From assembly GCA_017937705.1 (NCBI GenBank), contig JAGBDC010000030.1, forward strand, positions 102,590 to 142,752: 40,163 nt of DNA. The letters run 5' to 3'. Source of the DNA: Alphaproteobacteria bacterium. Lineage in GTDB: Bacteria > Pseudomonadota > Alphaproteobacteria > RF32 > CAG-239. The position numbers were made by a program, and so were the translations under genes. Shown here in pieces: positions 24,295 through 32,027 of this stretch (positions are counted from its first letter, which is position 1; every line of letters starts with the position of its first letter). The notes beneath the pieces are model-generated. The model did not search any database, was not told where the DNA came from, and worked only from the letters and a program-made list of their open reading frames with translations.

Positions 24295-25443
24295 TTGCGA
24301 CAGCATAAAACCGCATATAAAAATATTGAAAAACGGAGACGTCAAAAGACGTCCCGTTCTTCAAATAAGGGAATTTTCTCAAAAATAATGTTCGTGCTAA
24401 ATATTATTTTGAGTTTGTTTCTGATATTTTTATTGTTATCTGATTATGTTTTTAGACAAGATAAAAAAAATGATGTTGCTCGTCCGAAACATATATTCGG
24501 AATTAGAGATATTGCTGATGACACTATAATAAGACAAACTGAAAAAGATTTTTTAAAAACTGCGCTTAATTTTGATGAACTGCAAAATTATCAAATTTTT
24601 CAATTGGAGAAATCTTTACAGGAAAAAACTTTTGACATTGTAGATGTTTCAAATATCAATGATAAAATAGCTCATGTTGATGAGCTGAATTTGAGCAATG
24701 AAGAAGTTTATAATATATACGAAGAAAAACTTCCGGATGATGTTGTTGAACACGATTCTAAAGTTATTCAAAAACAACAACCGATGATTGCCATTGTTAT
24801 CGATGATATGGGGATAAGTGCTAAAAGAACAGCCGATATAAGCAGTTTAAAATATCCTATTACGTCTTCATTTTTAACTTATGCCAAAAATTTAAAAGGT
24901 CAAATATCAAAAGCTAAAAACAATGGGCATGAAATTATGGCACATTTGCCCATGGAACCGAAAGTTATGCAACACTACATAGATTCGATGCTGCTTACAT
25001 CTATGAGTGATAAAGAAGTATTAAAAACTTTACGAAAAATGCTCGATACAATCCCCGAAGCCAAATCGGTAAACAATCACATGGGAAGTAAATTTACCGA
25101 AGATAAGCACAGAATGGCAATAGTGATGAAAGAATTGGCAAAAAGAAAAATAGCTTTTCTCGATTCGAAAACTACTCCAAAATCAGCAGGCCCTAAACAA
25201 GCAAAAAGATTCGGAGTTTCCTTGACGATGCGTAATGTTTTTTTGGATAATAAAGATGATTTTGATTATATTACCAAGCAACTCCATCAGACCGAAGAAA
25301 TAGCTCGCAAAAACGGTTACGCAATCGCAATAGGTCATCCTAAGGCTCAAACCTATCGAGCTCTTAAAGTTTGGTTGCCGACACTTAAGAAAAAGGGAAT
25401 TATGCTTCTTCATTTAACTGAATTATCAAAAAGAATAGAATAG
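24295..25443 (+). CDS. Divergent polysaccharide deacetylase (YibQ family), membrane anchored
   Basis: This encodes 382 residues from TTG 24295, which has AGGGAA 8 bases upstream; no ATG is better placed. The N-terminus is highly basic and is followed by one hydrophobic helix (IMFVLNIILSLFLIFLLLSDY), so the protein is anchored in the inner membrane with the enzyme domain outside. From residue ~160 the sequence fits the PF04748 divergent deacetylase family: IAIVIDDMGISAKRT, ITSSFLTYAKN, NGHEIMAHLPMEP, then SVNNHMGSKFT, and a final AIAIGHPKAQTYRAL. The fold is like NodB deacetylases and a role in envelope polysaccharide turnover is assumed for the family. It lies 12 bases after lysS. The substrate is not known. 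Confidence 0.85.
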   Translation: MRQHKTAYKNIEKRRRQKTSRSSNKGIFSKIMFVLNIILSLFLIFLLLSDYVFRQDKKNDVARPKHIFGIRDIADDTIIRQTEKDFLKTALNFDELQNYQIFQLEKSLQEKTFDIVDVSNINDKIAHVDELNLSNEEVYNIYEEKLPDDVVEHDSKVIQKQQPMIAIVIDDMGISAKRTADISSLKYPITSSFLTYAKNLKGQISKAKNNGHEIMAHLPMEPKVMQHYIDSMLLTSMSDKEVLKTLRKMLDTIPEAKSVNNHMGSKFTEDKHRMAIVMKELAKRKIAFLDSKTTPKSAGPKQAKRFGVSLTMRNVFLDNKDDFDYITKQLHQTEEIARKNGYAIAIGHPKAQTYRALKVWLPTLKKKGIMLLHLTELSKRIE

Positions 25444-25486
25444 TGGATTTTTCAAATATAAAAAAACTCTCATTATCCTTAAAACA

Positions 25487-25514
25487 AAAAACCTTGACTT
25501 AAATCAAGGTTTTT
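25487..25514. terminator. Bidirectional terminator between deacetylase gene and tRNA-Leu
   Basis: AAAAACCTTGA pairs with TCAAGGTTTTT around CTTAAA. A/T tracts on both sides let it end both the plus-strand gene and the minus-strand tRNA-Leu. Confidence 0.85.
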
Positions 25515-25520
25515 CAAAAT

Positions 25521-25606
25521 TGGTAGGGGTAGTCAGACTCGAACTGACACGGCCTGAGGCCACAAGATTTTGAGTCTAGCGCGTCTACCAGTTCCGCCAT
25601 ACCCCC
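25521..25606 (-). tRNA. tRNA-Leu, anticodon CAA
   Basis: This is an 86-base class II tRNA on the minus strand. The acceptor stem GGGGGTA pairs with TACCCCT (one G-U), the D-arm has the GGCGGAACTGGTAGACGCGC form typical of Leu, the anticodon loop is CTCAAAA giving CAA (reads UUG), a long variable arm is present (GTGGCCTCAGGCCGT), the T-arm is GTCAGTTCGAGTCTGAC, and ACCA is encoded. The anticodon stem has a T-T mismatch, which is unusual but tolerable. Confidence 0.9.
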
Positions 25607-25710
25607 ACAAGACGAATAGATAAATACATTAATAAAATTAAATCGTCAATAGTTTTTTTACTAAAAATGTGATAATATTTATTTTGTTTGTAAAAATAGG
25701 GAATTGTTAA

Positions 25711-27222
25711 ATGCAAAAAAACGAAAAAAAAGCACTTGAATACTACCGCAAGAAAAATTATTCATCTGCACTAAATGAGTTTTTTAAATTAGACGATTCT
25801 TTTTTTAAGCAAGAAAAGTTTTTGATATTAATTGCCAATTGTTACGATGCACTGAGACAAAAAAAAGAAGCTGTCGAATATTATAAAAAGGCTCTTAAAG
25901 TTAATAAAAAATCAGAAACGGCAACATCTAATTTAGCAATAATTTTTTATGAACTTAAAAATATTTTTCAAGCCAAAAGATATGCCAACAAAACTCTGAA
26001 AATTAATCCTCAAAATGTTTCGGCGTTGGTCGTTTGGGGGAACATCAATTATTGTGATAAAAAATATTCGAAAGCACTAAAATATTATCAACAAGCCCTA
26101 CAAATTCAGCATAATTTTTATACGGCTAATTTTAATACTGCCGGAATTTATTTTGATATGAAAGACTATCCTACGGCATATTTTTATGCCCACAGAACTG
26201 TTCAATTGTATCCTGATTCGCAAGAGGCGTTGGCTCTGCTTGCAAATATATGTATCGAGCTTAATAAAGCAGATGAAGCGGTTGAAGTTTTAACATATTT
26301 ATATCAAAAAAATCCTCAAGACTATTGGGTGTGTAATTCTATCAGTCAGGCGTATCAGCAACAACAAAAATATGAATTATCTCTTGATATGGGATGGCGC
26401 GCAATCTCGTTATCAAACGGAGAAAACTCTCAACATATAAATTTTGGTTATTTGCTATATGAAATTGCGATTGAATCAAAAACTACCGATGTAAAAAGAT
26501 ATGCGAGAAAATGGTTGCAAAAATATCCTGAAAATCAAGTGGTTCGCCACATGGGAAATGCTATATTAAATGCAGAAAATGTCAGTCAAATAAATAGTCT
26601 TTTTGTGCGTGAAATTTTTGATGCTTTTGCAGATGATTTTGAAGATGTTTTACAAAGTTTAGACTATTCTGTTCCAAGTCTGATGTCAAAATATTTGGAT
26701 TCGCTTTTTGCAAATGTAAAACTTTCAAAAATGAAAATTTTAGATGCCGGATGCGGTACCGGATTATGTGGAAAATATTTGAAAAAATATGCAAAGTTCC
26801 GTGGACTTGACGGTGTTGATATTTCTTCAAAAATGCTTGAAGTCGCAAAACGTAAAAAGTTATATACTCATTTGTATTGTCAGGATTTAAACGTATTTTT
26901 ATCGGAAAAAAATGATGAGTACGATTTAATAAATGCTGCCGACGTTTTCACTTATTTTGGTGAATTGAATAATATGTTCATTTTATTATACGGAGCGCTA
27001 AAAAAAGATGGAAGAATTTTATTTAGCGTGAGTGAAAATTATGAGAATGATAAAGATTATTTTTTACATGCTTCAGGTAGATTTTTGCATAGCAAAAAAT
27101 ATATAGAAGATTCGCTTGTCAGACAAGGATTCTTCGTTGAAAAAATTAATAGATTTCGCTTGCGAAATGAAGGTGAAAAACAAGTTTTCGGTTGGATAGT
27201 AATGGCGCAAAAAAAATTATAA
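25711..27222 (+). CDS. TPR protein with C-terminal SAM-dependent methyltransferase domain
   Basis: This encodes 503 residues, start ATG 25711 with AGGGAA upstream. Residues ~1-280 are tandem tetratricopeptide repeats, for example ALEYYRKKNYSSALNEFF, AVEYYKKALKVN, ALKYYQQALQIQ and AVEVLTYLYQKNP. They form a superhelical protein-binding scaffold. From residue ~300 a Rossmann methyltransferase follows: ILDAGCGTGLCGKYL (motif I, ~343-357), LDGVDISSKMLEVAK (motif II), YDLINAADVFTYFG (motif IV). It lacks a signal peptide. Similar TPR-methyltransferase fusions are known in proteobacteria but the target is usually unknown. The gene stands alone between a tRNA and a convergent DUF2934-like gene. Confidence 0.85.
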   Translation: MQKNEKKALEYYRKKNYSSALNEFFKLDDSFFKQEKFLILIANCYDALRQKKEAVEYYKKALKVNKKSETATSNLAIIFYELKNIFQAKRYANKTLKINPQNVSALVVWGNINYCDKKYSKALKYYQQALQIQHNFYTANFNTAGIYFDMKDYPTAYFYAHRTVQLYPDSQEALALLANICIELNKADEAVEVLTYLYQKNPQDYWVCNSISQAYQQQQKYELSLDMGWRAISLSNGENSQHINFGYLLYEIAIESKTTDVKRYARKWLQKYPENQVVRHMGNAILNAENVSQINSLFVREIFDAFADDFEDVLQSLDYSVPSLMSKYLDSLFANVKLSKMKILDAGCGTGLCGKYLKKYAKFRGLDGVDISSKMLEVAKRKKLYTHLYCQDLNVFLSEKNDEYDLINAADVFTYFGELNNMFILLYGALKKDGRILFSVSENYENDKDYFLHASGRFLHSKKYIEDSLVRQGFFVEKINRFRLRNEGEKQVFGWIVMAQKKL

Positions 27223-27237
27223 TTTTCATAACAAAAA

Positions 27238-27260
27238 ACCTCTCTTTTGAGAGGTCTTTT
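27238..27260 (+). terminator. Intrinsic terminator
   Basis: ACCTCTC pairs with GAGAGGT around TTTT, followed by CTTTTT, just behind the TPR-methyltransferase stop. Confidence 0.8.
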
Positions 27261-27286
27261 TATGCTGTTTTTCTATCTGAAAAAAA

Positions 27287-27532
27287 CTACTTTTTTGCGG
27301 TAGCTTTTTTCTTTGTGGCGGTAGCTGTTTTGCTAGCAGCAGTTTTGCATGCAGACTTTGTTACGGTCTTTTTTGCAGCTGCTTTTTTGGTGCAACAAGA
27401 AGATTTTGTGCACTTGCTGAATTGTTCTACAGCCATTGCCCAGAAGTACTCATCTTTTCCTTGCGGACAACCGGCATTTTGCCAGTTAAAATAAGCAGCT
27501 TCTCTGATAGCATCTTCATTAAAATTTACCAT
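27287..27532 (-). CDS. DUF2934-like protein with Lys/Ala-rich tail
   Basis: This encodes 81 residues. The N-terminal ~37 residues (AIREAAYFNWQNAGCPQG, then DEYFWAMAVEQF) fit the short DUF2934 domain, which begins 'REAAYxxWxxxGxPxG'. The C-terminal half is built of Lys, Ala, Thr and Cys in low-complexity, histone H1-like runs (KKAAAKKTVTKSACKTAASK and so on), suggesting binding to nucleic acid or another polyanion. There are five Cys, including a CC pair. The function of DUF2934 proteins is unknown. It is monocistronic and convergent with the TPR-methyltransferase gene. Confidence 0.75.
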   Translation of the reverse strand: MVNFNEDAIREAAYFNWQNAGCPQGKDEYFWAMAVEQFSKCTKSSCCTKKAAAKKTVTKSACKTAASKTATATKKKATAKK

Positions 27533-27641
27533 GACTTACTCCAAATAAAAAGTTCGGTTAAACAATACCTAATATACATATAAAATTTTATCCGTCAATA
27601 CAGAAAGTTTACAAAATTTTTTGATAATATTAGAATTAAAC

Positions 27642-27670
27642 TTGCAATTATAAAGATAAGATTTTATAGA
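27642..27670 (+). promoter_or_regulatory. Sigma70-type promoter of glgB-glgX-malQ
   Basis: TTGCAA (27642-27647), a 17-base spacer, then TATAGA (27665-27670), about 47 bases before glgB. It has the same layout as the lysS and lolC promoters. Confidence 0.55.
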
Positions 27671-27716
27671 TTAAAAACAAGACTATTTCCTCATCAATTA
27701 TTTCAAGAGGTATTAT

Positions 27717-29918
27717 ATGGAAAATTTATTATCAAAATCAGAAATCGAAACCGTTATTAACGGCAATCATGACAATATATTTGCAGTTCTCGGAATACAC
27801 AGAGATAAGGGAAGTAAAAACACATTCATACGTGCATTTCAGCCACATGCAAAATCTATCGAAATAATCAAGAAAGAAGATGGTTCATCTTTAGGACAGA
27901 TGGATAAAATTGATGATCGCGGATTCTTTCAAATCAGCCTCGGAAAAGTTGGAGATATTGCATATAAATTCAAAATAGAAAATGATGCCGGTCAAGTGTA
28001 TGAAGCTGAAGATGTTTATCGTTTTGCTCCGACATTGGGTGATATTGACGTTTATCTTTTCAGCGAAGGTAATCACCTTGAGATGTATAAAAAATTGGGT
28101 GCTCATGTAATTACTATGGATGGTGTAAAAGGTGTCAGTTTTGCAGTATGGGCTCCTAATGCGAAAAGGGTTTCTGTTATAGGTAATTTTAATAACTGGG
28201 ATGGCAGATGCCATGTTATGCGTAAATATCCTTCTTGCGGTGTTTGGGATATATTTATCCCGGGGCTTGGTGAAGGTGAAATTTACAAATTTGAAATTAA
28301 AACCCAACAAGACTATATTTTGACTAAAGCCGATCCGGTTGGGTTTTATGCGGAACACAGGCCAAATACCGCATCAGTTGTATACGACTTAAATCATTAT
28401 CGTTGGAATGATGATGAATGGATGCAAAATAATCAAAATCACAATGCTATGGATAAGCCTATGTCCATATACGAAGTTCATGCAGGTTCTTGGCGTCGCA
28501 AAGGTGAAAACGGCAGTGAGTTTTTATCATATAGAGAGCTTGCTGATACTCTGGTTCCGTACGTTGCTAATATGGGGTATACCCATGTTGAGTTTTTGCC
28601 GTTATCAGAGCATCCTTTAGATGCTTCTTGGGGATATCAGGTTTTGGGAATGTTTGCTCCGACCAGTCGTTTCGGAACCCCTGATGATTTACGTTATTTG
28701 ATTGATAAATTTCACCAATCGGGAATTGCCGTAATTATGGATTGGGTTCCTGCTCACTTTCCAAAAGATGGGCACGGATTATGCGAGTTTGACGGAACTC
28801 ACTTATACGAACATGCTGATCCGAGAAAAGGAGAACACAAAGATTGGGGAACAAAAATTTATAACTATGGTCGTACCGAAGTTATGAATTACTTATGTGC
28901 CAACGCTCTGTATTGGATTAAAGAATATCATATTGACGGTTTGCGTGTTGATGCCGTTGCTTCAATGCTTTATCTTGACTATTCTCGCAAAGCAGGTGAA
29001 TGGATTCCTAACATTTACGGCGGTAATGAAAATTTAGAAGCTATCGCTTTCATGCGTAAAATGAACGAGCTCGTTTATGGAGCTAATCCTGCTGCTTGTA
29101 CTTGTGCAGAAGAGTCTACTGCTTGGCCGATGGTTTCTCGTCCTACATCAATGGGAGGTTTAGGATTCGGATATAAATGGAATATGGGCTGGATGAATGA
29201 TACTTTGCGATACATCAATAAAGATCCGATTCATCGTAAATATCACCATGGAATGCTGACTTTCGGTTTGTTATATGCATTTAATGAAAACTTTATCTTG
29301 CCGATTTCTCACGATGAAGTTGTTCACGGAAAGGGTTCTATGCTTTCAAAAATGCCGGGTGATGAATGGCAAAAATTTGCAAATCTCCGTGCATATTACG
29401 GATTTATGTATACTCATCCCGGTAAAAAACTTTTGTTTATGGGATGTGATTTTGGACAAGATTGGGAGTGGAATAGTGCCGAAAGTTTGCGTTGGCATTT
29501 GCTTGATCATCCGATGTATAAAGGGATGCAAAATTGTGTAAGAGATTTGAATCTCATGTATAAAGGAAATTCTCCGTTATATGAAGTCGATTTTGATTAT
29601 AACGGTTTTGAATGGATTGAACATTCAAATGCCGCAGATAGTGTAATATCATATATTCGTAAAGGTAAAGAGCCGGGAGATTATTTGATTGTAATTTGCA
29701 ACTTTACACCGGTTGTCAGAAATAATTATCGTATCGGGGTACCCGAAAATTGTGCTTATCAAGAAATTTTTAACAGTGATGACGTAAATTACTGGGGAAG
29801 TGGGGTTAAAAATGACGGACAACGTCAGGCTCAACAACAAGGGTGGAATGATAAGCCGTTTTCAATAGAAATTAATTTACCGGCATTATCCACTGTTGTT
29901 ATTAAGCCCGTAAGATAA
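27717..29918 (+). CDS. glgB: 1,4-alpha-glucan branching enzyme GlgB
   Basis: This encodes 733 residues, full length for bacterial GlgB, with AAGAGG upstream of the ATG. It introduces alpha-1,6 branches into glycogen. The N-terminal CBM48-type region contains NGNHDNIFAVLGIHRDKGSK; a second CBM48 has VSFAVWAPNAKRVSVIGNFN. The GH13 catalytic core follows with VEFLPLSEHPLDASWGYQ, VIMDWVPAHFPKD, the nucleophile Asp in GLRVDAVASMLY, the acid Glu in CAEESTAWP, and SHDEVVHGKGSM with the transition-state Asp. It heads the operon glgB-glgX-malQ; glgX starts 27 bases later. No synthase (glgA), pyrophosphorylase (glgC) or phosphorylase (glgP) is in this window. Confidence 0.96.
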   Translation: MENLLSKSEIETVINGNHDNIFAVLGIHRDKGSKNTFIRAFQPHAKSIEIIKKEDGSSLGQMDKIDDRGFFQISLGKVGDIAYKFKIENDAGQVYEAEDVYRFAPTLGDIDVYLFSEGNHLEMYKKLGAHVITMDGVKGVSFAVWAPNAKRVSVIGNFNNWDGRCHVMRKYPSCGVWDIFIPGLGEGEIYKFEIKTQQDYILTKADPVGFYAEHRPNTASVVYDLNHYRWNDDEWMQNNQNHNAMDKPMSIYEVHAGSWRRKGENGSEFLSYRELADTLVPYVANMGYTHVEFLPLSEHPLDASWGYQVLGMFAPTSRFGTPDDLRYLIDKFHQSGIAVIMDWVPAHFPKDGHGLCEFDGTHLYEHADPRKGEHKDWGTKIYNYGRTEVMNYLCANALYWIKEYHIDGLRVDAVASMLYLDYSRKAGEWIPNIYGGNENLEAIAFMRKMNELVYGANPAACTCAEESTAWPMVSRPTSMGGLGFGYKWNMGWMNDTLRYINKDPIHRKYHHGMLTFGLLYAFNENFILPISHDEVVHGKGSMLSKMPGDEWQKFANLRAYYGFMYTHPGKKLLFMGCDFGQDWEWNSAESLRWHLLDHPMYKGMQNCVRDLNLMYKGNSPLYEVDFDYNGFEWIEHSNAADSVISYIRKGKEPGDYLIVICNFTPVVRNNYRIGVPENCAYQEIFNSDDVNYWGSGVKNDGQRQAQQQGWNDKPFSIEINLPALSTVVIKPVR

Positions 29919-29945
29919 TATTTCTATACACCGGGAGGATTTTGG

Positions 29946-32018
29946 ATGGCAGAAATAAAACCGCAAAAAGGAAATGTATATCCGCTTGGTGCAACGTATG
30001 ATGGAAAAGGCGTAAATTTTGCTCTGTTTTCGGCTAATGCCGAAAAGGTAGAATTATGCCTTTTTGATGAAACCGGAAGTGTGGAAAAAAACAGGTACTC
30101 TATTGATAAAAATGATAACAATATTTGGCATATTTATTTGCCGGATATAAAGCCGGGGCAAGTTTATGGTTATCGTGTATATGGTCCTTATAAGCCCGAA
30201 ATCGGGAAAAGATTTAATCCGAATAAACTTTTGATAGACCCTTATGCCAAAAAACTTGTCGGAAAATTAATATGGCATAAAGCAATATTCGGATATGATA
30301 CTGAAAGTCCGAATAAAGACTTGTCTTTCAGTGAATTGGATAGCGCCCCGTATGTTCCGAAATCAGTAGTTGTCGATAGTGGTAGTTTTAAGTGGAATGA
30401 TGAGAATTTTTCTCCACGCTCTTTTCCGGAAACAATTATATATGAAACACATGTAAAGGGATATACTAAATTACATCCGCAAATTCCCGATTCTTTACGA
30501 GGACGTTTTTTAGGTTTAACTTCTCCGTCAGTAATAAAATATTTGAAATGGCTAGGCATTACGGCGGTAGAGCTATTGCCTGTTCAATCGTTCTTTGCAG
30601 ATAAATATTTACAGTCTAATCAAAAACAAAATTATTGGGGGTATGAAACATTCAATTATTTTGCTCCCGAGCAATCATATTTAAGCCGTGATGATATTAA
30701 TGAATTTAAAACGATGGTAGATACATTCCATACTAACGGTTTGGAAGTTTTTATGGATGTGGTTTACAATCACACCGGAGAGGGCAATCAGATGGGGCCG
30801 ACTTTGAGTTATCGAGGAATTGATAACCAGTCGTACTACTCTCTTAATTCGGAAAATCCTCGTTATTATTTTGACAGTACCGGTTGCGGCGCATCTTTAA
30901 ATGCAGAAAATCCGTATGTGGTAAGAATGATTCTTGATTCGTTGCGTTATTGGGTGCAAGAAATGCACATTGACGGTTTTCGTTTCGATTTAGCAACATC
31001 GCTCTGTCGTCGTAAAAATAACTTTACTACTGAAAGCGGTTTTATATATGCAATTCAACAAGATCCGGTTTTGCAAAAAACTAAGATGATAGCAGAACCA
31101 TGGGACGTCGGAATGGGAGGTTATCAGCTGGGAGCATTTCCATCCGGTTGGGCAGAATGGAACGATCGTTTTCGTGATGTTGTACGCAGGTTTTGGAAAG
31201 GTGACCAATATCAAACAGCGGAACTTGCAAGTCGCATTACCGGTTCAAGTGATATTTTTAATTATAATAACCGCAATATATGGAGTAGTATTAATTTTAT
31301 AACTGCTCATGATGGTTTTAGTTTAAATGATTTAGTCAGTTATAATCAAAAGCACAATTCGGCTAATGGAGAGGAAAATCGAGACGGTTCAAATTCTAAC
31401 TGGAGTTGGAACTCCGGTGTTGAAGGAGAATGTCATGATAAGATTGTGAAAAATAATCGGGCAATACGTGCGAGGGCCATGATTACAACTCTATTATTGT
31501 CATTTGGTACTCCAATGCTATTAGCCGGTGATGAATTTCTAAATACACAGATGGGAAATAATAATCCTTACTGTCAGGACAACTGTTTAACATGGCTGGT
31601 GTGGGAGGCAATAAGTAAAGAAGACAAAGATTTTGCTCGTTATGTCAAAAAAGTTATTGCATTGCGAAAGAAATTAAAATTTTTCAATAAAAAGGATTTC
31701 TTTACCGGAAAAATTGATGAAACAGGTAATAAAGATTTAGCATGGTATAATGAAAATGGCAAAGAATTTATTGATGCCGATTGGTATGACGGAAATCGTA
31801 AGACAGTTTCCTGTTGTGCACATTATCGTAATCGTTTTCTATATTTTATTCTAAACAGTGACAGTAATGATATAAAATGGAAACTTCCGCAATTAGAATA
31901 TAAAGAATGGAATTTGCTTTTGGATAGTTCGGAAAAGTTCTCACCGCCCAAAATTTTGAAATCGGGTAAAGAAATTAAAGTTCCGGCATGGAGTGTTTTA
32001 TTATTTGAAGTTAAATAA
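29946..32018 (+). CDS. glgX: Glycogen debranching enzyme GlgX
   Basis: This encodes 690 residues, start ATG 29946 with GGGAGG 7-8 bases upstream. GlgX is an isoamylase-type GH13 enzyme that removes alpha-1,6 side chains from phosphorylase-limit glycogen. The N-terminal CBM48 begins GNVYPLGATYDGKGVNFALF. Core motifs are AVELLPVQSF, VFMDVVYNHTGEG, the nucleophile Asp in GFRFDLATSL, the acid Glu in IAEPWDVGMGGYQLG, and AHDGFSLNDLVSYNQKHN. The late segment LSFGTPMLLAGDE is conserved too. The product would give short linear glucans to MalQ, encoded ten bases downstream. Confidence 0.93.
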   Translation: MAEIKPQKGNVYPLGATYDGKGVNFALFSANAEKVELCLFDETGSVEKNRYSIDKNDNNIWHIYLPDIKPGQVYGYRVYGPYKPEIGKRFNPNKLLIDPYAKKLVGKLIWHKAIFGYDTESPNKDLSFSELDSAPYVPKSVVVDSGSFKWNDENFSPRSFPETIIYETHVKGYTKLHPQIPDSLRGRFLGLTSPSVIKYLKWLGITAVELLPVQSFFADKYLQSNQKQNYWGYETFNYFAPEQSYLSRDDINEFKTMVDTFHTNGLEVFMDVVYNHTGEGNQMGPTLSYRGIDNQSYYSLNSENPRYYFDSTGCGASLNAENPYVVRMILDSLRYWVQEMHIDGFRFDLATSLCRRKNNFTTESGFIYAIQQDPVLQKTKMIAEPWDVGMGGYQLGAFPSGWAEWNDRFRDVVRRFWKGDQYQTAELASRITGSSDIFNYNNRNIWSSINFITAHDGFSLNDLVSYNQKHNSANGEENRDGSNSNWSWNSGVEGECHDKIVKNNRAIRARAMITTLLLSFGTPMLLAGDEFLNTQMGNNNPYCQDNCLTWLVWEAISKEDKDFARYVKKVIALRKKLKFFNKKDFFTGKIDETGNKDLAWYNENGKEFIDADWYDGNRKTVSCCAHYRNRFLYFILNSDSNDIKWKLPQLEYKEWNLLLDSSEKFSPPKILKSGKEIKVPAWSVLLFEVK

Positions 32019-32027
32019 GGAGAGGAT

